DNA of 64,000 nucleotides, from assembly GCF_023264855.1 (NCBI RefSeq), contig NZ_JAHFUW010000002.1, forward strand, positions 93,021-157,020, written 5' to 3'. The stretch is from Herbiconiux sp. GTDB lineage: Bacteria; Actinomycetota; Actinomycetes; Actinomycetales; Microbacteriaceae. The first letter of the stretch is position 1. Each line of letters opens with the position of its first letter. The notes under the pieces were generated by a model. That model searched no databases and was not told the DNA's origin. It saw nothing but the letters and a program-made list of their open reading frames with translations. Made by a program: the position numbers and the translations under genes. Shown piece after piece: positions 49,923-58,362 of the stretch.

Positions 49923-50996
49923 ATGAACAAGAAGTTCCTGGCCCTCGGCGCCGTGGCGCTGGCCTCGGCCACCGTGCTCGCCGGCTGCTCCGCCTCCGGC
50001 GACGCCTCCTCCACCTCGGCCTCCGGATCGAAGACGCTCAGCATCTACGCCTGGGCGGGCGAGATCCCCGACTCGGTCATCCAGGGCTTCGAGGACGAGA
50101 CCGGCATCACGGTCACCGTCGACACCTTCGACAGCAACGAGACCATGATCTCCAAGCTGGCCGCCGGCAACTCCGGCTACGACGTCGTCGAGCCCAGCCA
50201 GTACGCCGTGCAGCTGATGGTCGACCGCGACCTGATCGCCACCATCGACCAGTCCAAGCTCGAGGGCTTCGACAACCTGGCCGAGAAGTTCGTCGACCCG
50301 AGCTTCGACCCCGGCAACGAGCACTCCATCCCGTGGGCCTGGGGCACCACCGGAATCCTCTACAACGAGGCCTGCACCGGCGCTCCCGTCACCGGCTGGT
50401 CGGACATGTGGAACCCGGCCTACACCGGCAAGGTCTACATGCTCGACAACATGCTCTCCGCCTACATCGCCGGCCTCCAGGTGAACGGGCTGAGCGCCAC
50501 CACTACCGACCAGGCCGACATCGAGAAGGCCACCGACTCGCTGCTCGAGCAGAAGTCGATTCTCGCGGGCTACAACAGCAGCAACTACGCCGACCTGATC
50601 GGTGCGGGCGACGCCTGCATCGCCGAGGCCTACTCGGGCACCACCTCGGCCACCGCGGTCGAGGCCAACCCCGACGTGCACTACATCATCCCCGAAGAGG
50701 GCGGCACGCTCTGGACCGACAGCTTCTCGATCGTCAAGGACACCAAGAACGAGGACGCCGCCTACCAGTGGCTGAACTACACCCTGCGCCCCGAGGTCGC
50801 CGCCCTGGTGACGGATGACGCCTCCCTCGCCTCCACCAACGAGGCCGCCCTCCCGCTGGTGGCCGACCAGAGCCAGGTCGAGAACCCCGCGATCTACGCT
50901 CCGGCCGACTCGCTGACCAACTCCGAGTTCATCGTCGACCCGGGAGACGCGCTGGCGTTCTTCCAGGACGGCTGGACCCGCGTCCGCGCCTCCTAG
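49923..50996 (+). CDS. polyamine-type substrate-binding lipoprotein (PotD family)
   Basis: 357 residues. The signal peptide ends at lipobox L-A-G-C (Cys about 22), then a Ser/Ala linker and the binding fold starting S-I-Y-A-W-A-G-E-I-P (about 42). Y-D-V-V-E-P-S-Q-Y (about 85) and W-G-T-T-G-I-L-Y-N (about 140) match PotD-like proteins. An in-frame ATG at 49911 is possible, but AAAGATGG fits the 49923 start better. The ligand could be a polyamine, GABA-like compound or amino-acid derivative. Confidence 0.9.
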   Translation: MNKKFLALGAVALASATVLAGCSASGDASSTSASGSKTLSIYAWAGEIPDSVIQGFEDETGITVTVDTFDSNETMISKLAAGNSGYDVVEPSQYAVQLMVDRDLIATIDQSKLEGFDNLAEKFVDPSFDPGNEHSIPWAWGTTGILYNEACTGAPVTGWSDMWNPAYTGKVYMLDNMLSAYIAGLQVNGLSATTTDQADIEKATDSLLEQKSILAGYNSSNYADLIGAGDACIAEAYSGTTSATAVEANPDVHYIIPEEGGTLWTDSFSIVKDTKNEDAAYQWLNYTLRPEVAALVTDDASLASTNEAALPLVADQSQVENPAIYAPADSLTNSEFIVDPGDALAFFQDGWTRVRAS

Positions 50997-51045
50997 GCCG
51001 CATCCGCCCCGCGCACCGAATCTCCCTGCAGGAACGAGCACAACC

Positions 51046-52158
51046 ATGAACGAGACCACCGAGTCGCCGGCGGTGAAGCTGACAGGCCTCACCAAGAGCT
51101 TCGGAGCCAATCGGGTCGTCCAGCCCCTGGACCTCGAGATCGGCCGCAACGAGTTCTTCAGCATCCTGGGCCCCTCAGGCTGTGGAAAGACCACGCTGAT
51201 GCGCATGATCACCGGCTTCGAGTCGCCCTCCGGCGGCTCGGTGGAGCTCGACGGCAAGAACGTCGACGGCGTTCCCACCAAGTCGCGCGACCTCAACATG
51301 CTCTTCCAGAGCTACGCCCTGTTCCCGCACCTCTCGGTGTACGAGAACGTCGCTTTCGAGCTGCGGGTGCGTCGCACCCCGAAGCGCGAGATCGACGGCC
51401 GGGTGCGCGAGGCGCTCGACCTCGTGCGGCTCGGCGCCTATGCCGAGCGGAAGCCGGCCGAGCTCTCGGGCGGCCAGCGCCAGCGCGTGGCCCTGGCCCG
51501 CGCCGTGGTGGGACGCCCCGCCGTGGTGCTTCTGGACGAGCCGCTCGGCGCGCTCGACCAGAAGCTGCGCAAGGAGATGCAGTTCGAGCTCAAGCGCATG
51601 CAGCGCGAGGTGGGCATCACCTTCATCTACGTCACGCACGATCAGGAGGAGGCGCTCACCATGAGCGACCGGATCGCCGTGATGAGCGAGGGCCGCGTGC
51701 TGCAGGTCGCCTCGCCCACCGAGATCTACGACGCCCCGGCCTCGCGGTTCGTCGCCACCTTCATCGGCAGCTGCAACGTGCTCGACGGGGTGGTGGATGC
51801 TCAGGGCCGCACCGTCGTGGTGCCCGGCGTCGGCGAGCTGCCGGCATCCGTTCCCCCGGATGCTCGACCCGGCACCGGCGTCACGCTCGCCATCCGTCCG
51901 GAGCGGGTCAGGATGACCGCCTCCGGAACCGGCACCCCGCCCGTCGGCGCCGTGGCCGGCACGCTCGTGGAGCGCGTCTTCCTCGGCGACGAGTGGACCT
52001 TCCACGTGCGGCTCGCCTCCGACGCCGTGCTCACCGTCAGCGTGCCGAGCGGCGAGGAGGCCGCCGCGCTCGGCGCCATCCCGAACGGCGGATCCGTCGT
52101 GCTGTCCTGGCTCGCCGAAGCCGCCCGCGTTCTTCCCGCCGAGGAGGTGGCCGCATGA
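51046..52158 (+). CDS. polyamine-type ABC transporter ATPase (PotA family)
   Basis: 370 residues. Walker A G-P-S-G-C-G-K-T-T (about 42-50), Q-loop, signature L-S-G-G-Q-R-Q (about 141), Walker B V-V-L-L-D-E-P (about 160-166), switch V-T-H-D-Q (about 196). A TOBE domain (about 255-360) ends it. Unlike the sugar operon, this importer has its own ATPase. Stop overlaps the amidase start (ATGA), tying that enzyme to the transported compound. Confidence 0.93.
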   Translation: MNETTESPAVKLTGLTKSFGANRVVQPLDLEIGRNEFFSILGPSGCGKTTLMRMITGFESPSGGSVELDGKNVDGVPTKSRDLNMLFQSYALFPHLSVYENVAFELRVRRTPKREIDGRVREALDLVRLGAYAERKPAELSGGQRQRVALARAVVGRPAVVLLDEPLGALDQKLRKEMQFELKRMQREVGITFIYVTHDQEEALTMSDRIAVMSEGRVLQVASPTEIYDAPASRFVATFIGSCNVLDGVVDAQGRTVVVPGVGELPASVPPDARPGTGVTLAIRPERVRMTASGTGTPPVGAVAGTLVERVFLGDEWTFHVRLASDAVLTVSVPSGEEAAALGAIPNGGSVVLSWLAEAARVLPAEEVAA

Positions 52159-53000
52159 GCCGCTCGAGTGTCAACCCGTCCAACCCCTCTCTGCTCGCCG
52201 CCGTCGCGCAGCTCGCGCCCACCGTCGACGGCGCCGCCAACCGCGAGACGATCTCGGTGCTCGTGGCCGAGGCCGCGGCATCCGGAGCCCGGCTGGTCGT
52301 CTTCCCCGAGGAGTCGATGCTGCTGGCCGGCGAGGTCGAGGGACCGCTCGGCGAGGTCGTGGCCGCGGAATGGCCCGTGTTTCTCGCCCAGCTCTCGGTG
52401 CTCGCCGTGGAGCACGAGCTCTGGATCGTGGCCGGCGGCTACGAGCCCACCGGCAGCGACCGACCCTACAACACGATCGTGGTGGTGAACCCGCGCGGCG
52501 AGCTCGTGGAGTCGTACCGCAAGCTGCACCTCTACGACGCCTTCTCCTACCGCGAATCGGACTACGTCACCGGTGGTGACGAGGTGCCGCCGGTGGTGAT
52601 GATCGAGGGCGTGGCCATCGGCCTGGTGAACTGCTACGACATCCGCTTCCCCGAACTCAGCCGCGACCTCGTGGCCCGAGGCGCCGACGTGCTCTCGATC
52701 TCGGCGGCCTGGGTCGCGGGAGCCCGCAAGGAGGAGCACTGGGAGACGCTGGTGAAGGCCCGCGCGATCGAGAACACCTGCTGGGTGCTCGCCGCCAGCT
52801 CCACCTCGCCGGAGTGCATCGGGAACAGCATGATCGTCGACCCAATGGGGGTCGAGCGCGTGGGCCTCGGGCCGGTCGCCTCGGGTGTGGCGATCGTCGA
52901 GATCTCGCTGGACCGCACGGCCGAGGTGCGGGACATCCTGCCCTCGCTCGCCAACCGGCGTCTCGTCTCGACCGTCACGGTCGCGGCGGCCGCGTTCTGA
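52155..53000 (+). CDS. nitrilase-superfamily amidase (omega-amidase/Nit-like)
   Basis: 281 residues. Catalytic triad visible: Glu in V-V-F-P-E-E-S (about 54), Lys in Y-R-K-L-H-L-Y-D (about 121), Cys in L-V-N-C-Y-D-I-R-F-P-E (about 159). The C-Y-D-I-R-F-P-E text is typical of Nit/omega-amidase types that open alpha-ketoglutaramate or related amides. Overlapping the ATPase gene, it probably acts on the imported compound or a derived amide. ATG at 52155. Confidence 0.88.
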   Translation: MSRSSVNPSNPSLLAAVAQLAPTVDGAANRETISVLVAEAAASGARLVVFPEESMLLAGEVEGPLGEVVAAEWPVFLAQLSVLAVEHELWIVAGGYEPTGSDRPYNTIVVVNPRGELVESYRKLHLYDAFSYRESDYVTGGDEVPPVVMIEGVAIGLVNCYDIRFPELSRDLVARGADVLSISAAWVAGARKEEHWETLVKARAIENTCWVLAASSTSPECIGNSMIVDPMGVERVGLGPVASGVAIVEISLDRTAEVRDILPSLANRRLVSTVTVAAAAF

Positions 53001-53055
53001 TCGCGCCCTCCTCCTCCTCGTCCCGCCGTCCCGTCTTCCCCTCGGAGTAGCCACC

Positions 53056-53742
53056 ATGCCGTTCACCGCCGGGCCCACGCCCGCTCCCCTCGACGCCTCG
53101 CTCGTCTCGAAGCTGCAGCGCGTCTCGTTCCCCACCATCGGGCACTACCTCGAAGAGGGCTTCGCCGACTTCGGCATCCGCCGCATCGTCGGCACATCGC
53201 GGGTGGTCGGGCGCGCCATCACCGTGCGCATCACCGGCCAGGACTCGACCGCGCTGCACCACGCCGCGGGCTGGTGCGAGCCGGGCGACGTGTTCGTGAT
53301 CGACACCGGCGGAGACACCCGGCACGCGCCGGTGGGCGAGGTGCTGGCGGCGACGCTGGCGATCCGGGGCGCCGCCGGAGTGATCGTCGACGGCGTCGTG
53401 ACCGACCTCGACGAGGTGGAGCCGTTCGGCCTGCCGGTCTACGCGCGCGGCTCGAGCGTGCTCACCACCAAGCTGCTGTCGCTGGATGCCGGCGGCGTGA
53501 ACGTGCCCGTCACCTGCGGCGGCGTCGCGGTGAACCCGGGCGACGTGGTGCTGGCCGACCGCAACGGCGTGTTCTTCGCGGCCCCCTCGGTGGCAGCGGC
53601 GATAGTCGACACGGCGCTGGCCGACGACGCCGAGGAGCCCGAGCTGGTGGAGGAGCTGCGCTCCGGCGCGCGGCTCGGCGATCTCACCGGCGCCTCGGCG
53701 GCCCTGGCCGCCCTCGGCCCGGACGCCGCTTCGGCGCACTAG
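53056..53742 (+). CDS. RraA-like protein (possible HMG/CHA-type aldolase)
   Basis: 228 residues. R-I-V-G-T-S-R-V-V-G-R-A-I-T-V (about 36), G-E-V-L-A-A-T-L-A-I-R-G-A-A-G-V-I-V-D-G-V-V-T-D (about 95-118) and P-V-T-C-G-G-V-A-V-N-P-G-D-V-V-L-A-D (about 150) match the RraA fold, which includes divalent-metal aldolases/decarboxylases cleaving 2-oxo acids. The RNase E inhibitor role is unlikely in this catabolic context. ATG at 53056; 55 bases after the amidase gene. Confidence 0.85.
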   Translation: MPFTAGPTPAPLDASLVSKLQRVSFPTIGHYLEEGFADFGIRRIVGTSRVVGRAITVRITGQDSTALHHAAGWCEPGDVFVIDTGGDTRHAPVGEVLAATLAIRGAAGVIVDGVVTDLDEVEPFGLPVYARGSSVLTTKLLSLDAGGVNVPVTCGGVAVNPGDVVLADRNGVFFAAPSVAAAIVDTALADDAEEPELVEELRSGARLGDLTGASAALAALGPDAASAH

Positions 53743-53831
53743 CCCCCTTGCCAGGTGGGGCGGCTGCGGAACCCGAACCGGCCGTCCCATCTGCTTCACT
53801 CTTCCCCCCACCACGAACCACGGAGCACCAC

Positions 53832-54566
53832 ATGCTGATCAAGGCCGCCATCAACGGAGGCCGGGGCCGCGACGAGCACCCCGCCATCCCCCTCACCGAC
53901 GCCGAGATCGCCACCGCCGCCTTGGCCGCCGTGCAAGCGGGTGCCGACGTGGTGCACGCCCACGTGCGCACCGCCGACGGCGGGCAGACCATCGAGCCGT
54001 CCGCGGTGGCCGCCATGGTGCGCGCGGTGAAGGCGGCCGATCCGTCGATCGTGGTGGGCACCACCACGGGCCTCTGGACCTGTTCCGGGCACGACGAGCG
54101 GATGCGGCACCTCGCCGCGTGGCCGGCCGACGCGCTGCCCGACTTCGCCTCCGTGGCCTTCTCCGAGGAGGGCGCCGCCGAGGCCGCCGTGCTCGTGCTC
54201 GAGCGCGGCATGATCCTGGAGAGCGCCGTCTGGCACCTGCGCGAGGTGCCGGCGCTGCTGGCCTCGCCGACCCTGCACCAGAACGTGCGCATCCTGATCG
54301 AGCCGGAGGACGAGGATCCGGCGGCCGCCGTGGCGCACTCGCGCGCGATCGCCGCTGCACTCCGCGAGGCGGGCGTCACCGCCCCCCTGCTCTACCACGG
54401 CTACGACGCCACGGCCTGGCCGGTCGTGCGTGCCGCGATCGAGGACGGCGTCGAGGTGCGCGTCGGCTTCGAAGACATGCTCACCCTCGACGACGGTACC
54501 CCCGCCCCCGACAACACCGCCATGGTGGCTCTCGCCCGCTCCCTGGAGCTGCAGCTCACCGCCTGA
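53832..54566 (+). CDS. BKACE-family (3-keto-5-aminohexanoate cleavage-type) enzyme
   Basis: 244 residues, somewhat short for the ~270-310-residue family. N-terminal I-K-A-A-I-N-G-G-R (about 3-11), V-H-A-H-V-R (about 41-46; likely zinc-binding HxH), and C-terminal V-R-V-G-F-E-D-M-L (about 212) fit DUF849/BKACE enzymes. They cleave a beta-keto acid with acetyl-CoA to acetoacetate and a CoA ester. The keto acid here is probably made from the imported amine or amide. The ATG at 53832 follows ACGGAG. Confidence 0.85.
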   Translation: MLIKAAINGGRGRDEHPAIPLTDAEIATAALAAVQAGADVVHAHVRTADGGQTIEPSAVAAMVRAVKAADPSIVVGTTTGLWTCSGHDERMRHLAAWPADALPDFASVAFSEEGAAEAAVLVLERGMILESAVWHLREVPALLASPTLHQNVRILIEPEDEDPAAAVAHSRAIAAALREAGVTAPLLYHGYDATAWPVVRAAIEDGVEVRVGFEDMLTLDDGTPAPDNTAMVALARSLELQLTA

Positions 54567-54587
54567 CCCCTGAGGGTGAGCAGGGGC

Positions 54588-54593
54588 CAGAAT
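54588..54593 (+). promoter_or_regulatory. candidate -10 of leaderless promoter, lrp gene
   Basis: CAGAAT, six bases (AGGGGG) before the ATG at 54600. The same purine run could act as a ribosome site, so it is not decisive. Confidence 0.3.
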
Positions 54594-54599
54594 AGGGGG

Positions 54600-55109
54600 A
54601 TGGCAGCAGACGACCTGGATCGGCGGCTCGTCGAGCTGCTCGGCGAGGACGGGCGGCGCGCCTTCACCGACATCGCCGCGATCGTGGGCGTCTCCGAGGC
54701 CACCGTGCGGGCGCGGGTGCAGCGGCTCACCTCGAACGGCACGCTGCGGATCGTCGCGCTCTGCAACCCGCTCACCCTGGGGCACCAGTCGGTGCGACTG
54801 CTGCTGACGGTGCACGGCCTGAGCCCGCGCAATGTGGCGAAGTCGCTCACGTCGATCCCGATGATCGGGCACCTCTCGCTCACCTCGGGTGCCCACGACA
54901 TCTACCTCGAGGCCACCCCGCGCGATCTGGGGCAGCTCGCCGACCTGCTCGACGACATCCGGCGCACACCGGGCGTCGTCACGATCGACCAGTTCGTGCT
55001 GACCCGCCTGTACAAGGACTACTCCTGGAACGGGCTGCGCGATCAGTCCGGCCAGCGCGCGGTCGGCGGATCCGGCCTTCCCATCAACGACCCAGGAGGA
55101 CACCCATGA
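54600..55109 (+). CDS. Lrp/AsnC-family regulator
   Basis: 169 residues. Helix-turn-helix at about 8-58 (I-A-A-I-V-G-V-S-E-A-T-V-R-A-R-V-Q-R-L) and an AsnC ligand domain (about 70-145; R-L-L-L-T-V-H-G, G-A-H-D-I-Y-L-E). It lies between the BKACE gene and a Gfo/Idh/MocA oxidoreductase whose start it overlaps (ATGA). It probably senses an amino-acid-like ligand and controls the catabolic cluster. Confidence 0.88.
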   Translation: MAADDLDRRLVELLGEDGRRAFTDIAAIVGVSEATVRARVQRLTSNGTLRIVALCNPLTLGHQSVRLLLTVHGLSPRNVAKSLTSIPMIGHLSLTSGAHDIYLEATPRDLGQLADLLDDIRRTPGVVTIDQFVLTRLYKDYSWNGLRDQSGQRAVGGSGLPINDPGGHP

Positions 55110-56098
55110 CCGACACCGCATCCGCTCCCATCCGCTGGGGAATCCTGGCCACCGGCGGGATCGCCGCCGCCTTCGCTTCCGACCTGCTGCTGCACGGTCA
55201 CACCGTCACCGCCGTCGCCTCGCGAACCGCCGAGAGCGCCGAGCGCTTCGCCCGTGAACACGGGATCGGCCGGGCTCACGCGTCGTACGAAGCGCTCTAC
55301 GCCGATCCCGAGGTCGACGTGATCTACGTGGCGACCCCGCATCCGTGGCACGCCCGCAACGCGGTCGCCGCGCTCGACGCCGGCAAGCACGTGCTGGTGG
55401 AGAAGCCGATCGCGCTCACCGGCGCGGAGGCGGCCGCGATCGCCGACGCCGCCCGGCGCAACGGCCGCTTCGCGATGGAGGCGATGTGGACCCGCTTCCT
55501 GCCGCACATGCGCCGGATCGCCGACATCGTGCAGGGTGGCGAGCTCGGGCGCGTGACCTCGGTCGTGGCCGATCACACGCAGGATCTGCCGCGCGACCCC
55601 TCCCACCGGCTCGTCAGCAAAGAGCTGGGCGGCGGCGCGCTGCTCGACCTCGGCATCTATCCCATCTCGTTCGCCAACCAGCTGCTCGGCGCCCCGGTCG
55701 CGGTCGCCGCTGCCGGCGTGCTCAATTCGGAGGGCACCGACAGCCAGGTGGGCACGAGCACGGTGCACGCCGACGGCGCGATGGCGTCGACCTTCTCCTC
55801 GGCGATCTCGGCGGGCGCCACCCGCGCGGCGGTGCACGGCGAGCAGGGCCGGATCGAGATCGACCAGGTCTGGTACTCGCCCACCTCCTTCCGCTGGTTC
55901 GGAGCCGACGGCGCGCTGCGCGAGCACTTCACCTCCGAGGTGACCGGCCGGGGGATGCAGTACCAGGCGGCGCACGTCGAGGAGCAGCTGCGGGCCGGAT
56001 CGCTCGACAGCCCGATCCTCCCGCTGGCCGAGTCGGTGCAGATCATGGAGCTGCTCGACGAGGTGCGCGCGCTGATCGGCGTCGACTACGACGCCTGA
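55106..56098 (+). CDS. Gfo/Idh/MocA-family oxidoreductase
   Basis: 330 residues. NAD(P)-binding start W-G-I-L-A-T-G-G-I-A (about 10), E-K-P (about 98) after G-K-H-V-L-V, and an R-F-L-P-H segment (about 131) of the C-terminal domain are as in dehydrogenases acting on sugars, inositols or diols. ATG at 55106, coupled to lrp. The substrate is uncertain; it converges with the second lrp-type gene. Confidence 0.9.
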   Translation: MTDTASAPIRWGILATGGIAAAFASDLLLHGHTVTAVASRTAESAERFAREHGIGRAHASYEALYADPEVDVIYVATPHPWHARNAVAALDAGKHVLVEKPIALTGAEAAAIADAARRNGRFAMEAMWTRFLPHMRRIADIVQGGELGRVTSVVADHTQDLPRDPSHRLVSKELGGGALLDLGIYPISFANQLLGAPVAVAAAGVLNSEGTDSQVGTSTVHADGAMASTFSSAISAGATRAAVHGEQGRIEIDQVWYSPTSFRWFGADGALREHFTSEVTGRGMQYQAAHVEEQLRAGSLDSPILPLAESVQIMELLDEVRALIGVDYDA

Positions 56099-56119
56099 GC
56101 GGGCGGATGCGGCGAACGC

Positions 56120-56653
56120 CTAGAGTCGCTCGACAGCCCCGGCGACCCCGGCGGACCCGGCCGACGGATGCGGGCGCGTCGGCCGGCCCACGGGATCGCG
56201 GAATCCCGACCAGAGGTACTCGTCCTTGACGATCTCGAGCACGGTGTCGGTCTCGAGCGCGTCGATGCCGAGCACGGTGCGCACCCGGTCGATCAGGAAG
56301 GCGTTCATCTGCTCCTGATCGTCGCAGCGCACGTCGACACTGAGATCGAACGAGCCGATGCAGGCGCCCACGAAACGCACCTCGGGCAGATCGGCGAGCG
56401 CCCGCGCCACGCTCTCGACGGTGGCACCGCGCACCCGGATCGACAGCCGGGCCTCGACCCAGCCGAGCCGCGGGCTGTTCGGCATCCCGACCACCTGCAC
56501 CACGCCGAGCGCCAGCAGACGGTGGTAGCGCTGGCGCACGCTGCCCTCGGAGAGCCCGACGTAGCGGGCGATCTGACCGAAGGAGCGCCGGCCGTCCAGG
56601 CGCAGCTGATCGATGATCTTGCGGTCGATCACATCGATTGCTTCCAGCTCCAC
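56120..56653 (-). CDS. second Lrp/AsnC-family regulator
   Basis: 177 residues. Helix-turn-helix at about 5-52 (R-Y-V-G-L-S-E-G-S-V-R-Q-R-Y-H-R-L-L), ligand domain about 60-140 (C-I-G-S-F-D-L-S-V-D-V). GTG at 56653 is chosen, eight bases after the stop of the small upstream membrane-protein gene, so translation may be coupled; an alternative start at 56740 would run inside that small gene. Confidence 0.8.
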   Translation of the reverse strand: MELEAIDVIDRKIIDQLRLDGRRSFGQIARYVGLSEGSVRQRYHRLLALGVVQVVGMPNSPRLGWVEARLSIRVRGATVESVARALADLPEVRFVGACIGSFDLSVDVRCDDQEQMNAFLIDRVRTVLGIDALETDTVLEIVKDEYLWSGFRDPVGRPTRPHPSAGSAGVAGAVERL

Positions 56654-56660
56654 GGCCCAA

Positions 56661-56813
56661 TTACAGCACGCGAGAGCGCTCGGGCGCGCGACCGTAGTGC
56701 GGGCCGGAGAGGCGGGTGCGGGTGCGCCCGTAGCCGTCACGGACGGCGCAGAGGACGGTGGCCGATACAGCCACCGCGGCGAGCAGGGCGAGGAGAACGA
56801 GGAAAGCGGTCAT
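56661..56813 (-). CDS. 50-residue single-pass membrane protein
   Basis: M-T-A-F-L-V-L-L start, one hydrophobic helix (about 3-22) and a basic tail rich in Arg (R-T-R-T-R-L-S-G). TAA stop lies eight bases before the GTG of the lrp gene. A -10-like TAGCGT is seven bases upstream of the ATG at 56813. No family is recognised. Third positions are GC-rich like real genes here. Confidence 0.6.
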   Translation of the reverse strand: MTAFLVLLALLAAVAVSATVLCAVRDGYGRTRTRLSGPHYGRAPERSRVL

Positions 56814-56820
56814 GGCAGTA

Positions 56821-56826
56821 ACGCTA
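56821..56826 (-). promoter_or_regulatory. candidate -10 of leaderless promoter, small membrane protein
   Basis: TAGCGT on the minus strand, seven bases before the ATG at 56813. Confidence 0.35.
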
Positions 56827-56961
56827 CGAGCAGACACATTCGGACACGAGTGGCCGGTGTGCCTATATTCATCGTTTTCCTGCCACGACAGCCGGACCGC
56901 AGCACGTGCGGCACACTGCTCACCCTGGGAGAATGCCCGGTCACCTGCCCGATCCGTCGGC

Positions 56962-56967
56962 TAGTAT
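56962..56967 (+). promoter_or_regulatory. candidate -10 of LCP gene
   Basis: TAGTAT, 48 bases before the GTG at 57016; implies a short leader containing the GAAAGAG ribosome site. Confidence 0.4.
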
Positions 56968-57015
56968 CGACCGGCGAAGCGGCGAACCGCCCGCTCGTGC
57001 ACGAAAGAGACGCCT

Positions 57016-58287
57016 GTGAACGAAACCGACCGACGCCCGAAGCGGCCGTCTTCCGGCTCCATCCGGCACGGACGACTGCACACCTCCGGCCCCGTTTCGG
57101 CCGTCTTCAAGACCCTCGCCGTGGTGGTGGCCGTGGCTCTCGTGAGCGCCGGAGCCGTCACGGCCTACGCCGTCAACAGCATCGCGCAGCAGGTCTCGGC
57201 CAATGCGGTCGACATCTCCGGCGGCGGCGACGCCCCCGCCGCGCCCCCGGTGCTCGGCGCCTTCGAGGGCGGCTTCAACCTGCTCGTGGTCGGCACCGAC
57301 AACGACCCCAACCAGGGCGACAGCTTCGGCGAGCGGGATGCGACGCTGAACGACGTCAACATCCTCCTGCACGTCTCCGCCGACCACAAGAACGCGGTCG
57401 TCGTGAGCTTTCCGCGCGACCTCGTGATCGCGCATCCGGAGTGCACCGACCCCAACACGGGTGAGGTCTTCGACGCCATGAGCGCCCAGCCGCTGAACGA
57501 CGCCTTCGGCCGCGGCGGACTCGCCTGCGTGAACTCCACCATCGAGAACCTCACCGGGCTCGACATCAACTACGCGGCCGCCACCTCGTTCAACGGGGTC
57601 ATCGAGATGACGAACGCCGTCGGCGGCGTGCCCGTGTGCCTCGTCGAGCCGATCTTCGACGCCGACTCCGGCCTCGACCTCCCCGCCGGCACCACGGTGA
57701 TCGAGGGCCAGATGGCGCTCGCGTTCCTGCGCAACCGGCACGGCGTGGGCGACGGCAGCGACCTGTCGCGCATCGCCTCGCAGCAGCAGTACCTCTCGTC
57801 GATGGTGCGCACCCTGAAGAGCGCCAACACGCTCACCGACCTCACCAAGCTCTACGGTCTCGCGCAGGCCGCCGCGCAGAACATCCAGCTCTCGACCTCG
57901 CTCACCAGCCTCGACTCGATGGTGTCGCTCGCGCTGACGCTCAAAGACGTCGACCTGAACAACATCGTGTTCGTGCAGTACCCCTCCGGCTCGTCCGAGG
58001 AGTTCCCGAACAAGGTGGTGCCGGTGCAGACGCTGGCCGACGAACTGTTCACCCGCCTGCAGGCCGACCAGCCGTTCACGCTGGGCGAAGACGCCACGGG
58101 CACCGGATCGACGATCGTGGCCGACCCCGAGGCACCGGTCGCCACGGCCGAGCCCGATCCGAGCGCCTCGCAGATCCCGGATGCGACCGACGCGCCGACC
58201 GACAGCACGGCGACTCCCGACGTGGTGGAGGGTCTGAAGGGCCAGACCGCGGCCGAGCAGACCTGCGCCAACGCGTTCTCGGACTGA
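57016..58287 (+). CDS. LytR-CpsA-Psr (LCP) family cell-wall glycopolymer ligase
   Basis: 423 residues. Cytoplasmic start (1-30), one membrane helix (about 32-52), then the LCP catalytic domain (about 85-270): L-L-V-V-G-T-D-N-D (about 89), F-P-R-D (about 133), and F-L-R-N-R-H (about 236) with the Arg/Asp residues that bind polyprenyl pyrophosphate. The C-terminal ~70 residues are Pro/Asp/Thr-rich. It transfers wall polymers to peptidoglycan outside the membrane. GTG start at 57016. Confidence 0.9.
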   Translation: MNETDRRPKRPSSGSIRHGRLHTSGPVSAVFKTLAVVVAVALVSAGAVTAYAVNSIAQQVSANAVDISGGGDAPAAPPVLGAFEGGFNLLVVGTDNDPNQGDSFGERDATLNDVNILLHVSADHKNAVVVSFPRDLVIAHPECTDPNTGEVFDAMSAQPLNDAFGRGGLACVNSTIENLTGLDINYAAATSFNGVIEMTNAVGGVPVCLVEPIFDADSGLDLPAGTTVIEGQMALAFLRNRHGVGDGSDLSRIASQQQYLSSMVRTLKSANTLTDLTKLYGLAQAAAQNIQLSTSLTSLDSMVSLALTLKDVDLNNIVFVQYPSGSSEEFPNKVVPVQTLADELFTRLQADQPFTLGEDATGTGSTIVADPEAPVATAEPDPSASQIPDATDAPTDSTATPDVVEGLKGQTAAEQTCANAFSD

Positions 58288-58294
58288 GCTTCAT

Positions 58295-58342
58295 CCCGCG
58301 GTACCACCCGGATCAGCCTGTGGTCTGATCCGGGTGCGCGGG
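58295..58342 (+). terminator. terminator-like hairpin after LCP gene
   Basis: 12-bp perfect stem CACCCGGATCAG / CTGATCCGGGTG (58305-58336, 8-base loop), extended by CCCGCG/CGCGGG outside. It ends nine bases before the -10 of the DUF4190 gene. No T-run. Confidence 0.65.
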
Positions 58343-58350
58343 CTGCTCCG

Positions 58351-58356
58351 TAGCGT
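58351..58356 (+). promoter_or_regulatory. -10 hexamer of leaderless promoter, DUF4190 gene
   Basis: TAGCGT, six bases before the ATG at 58363. Confidence 0.45.
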
Positions 58357-58362
58357 TGAAGC

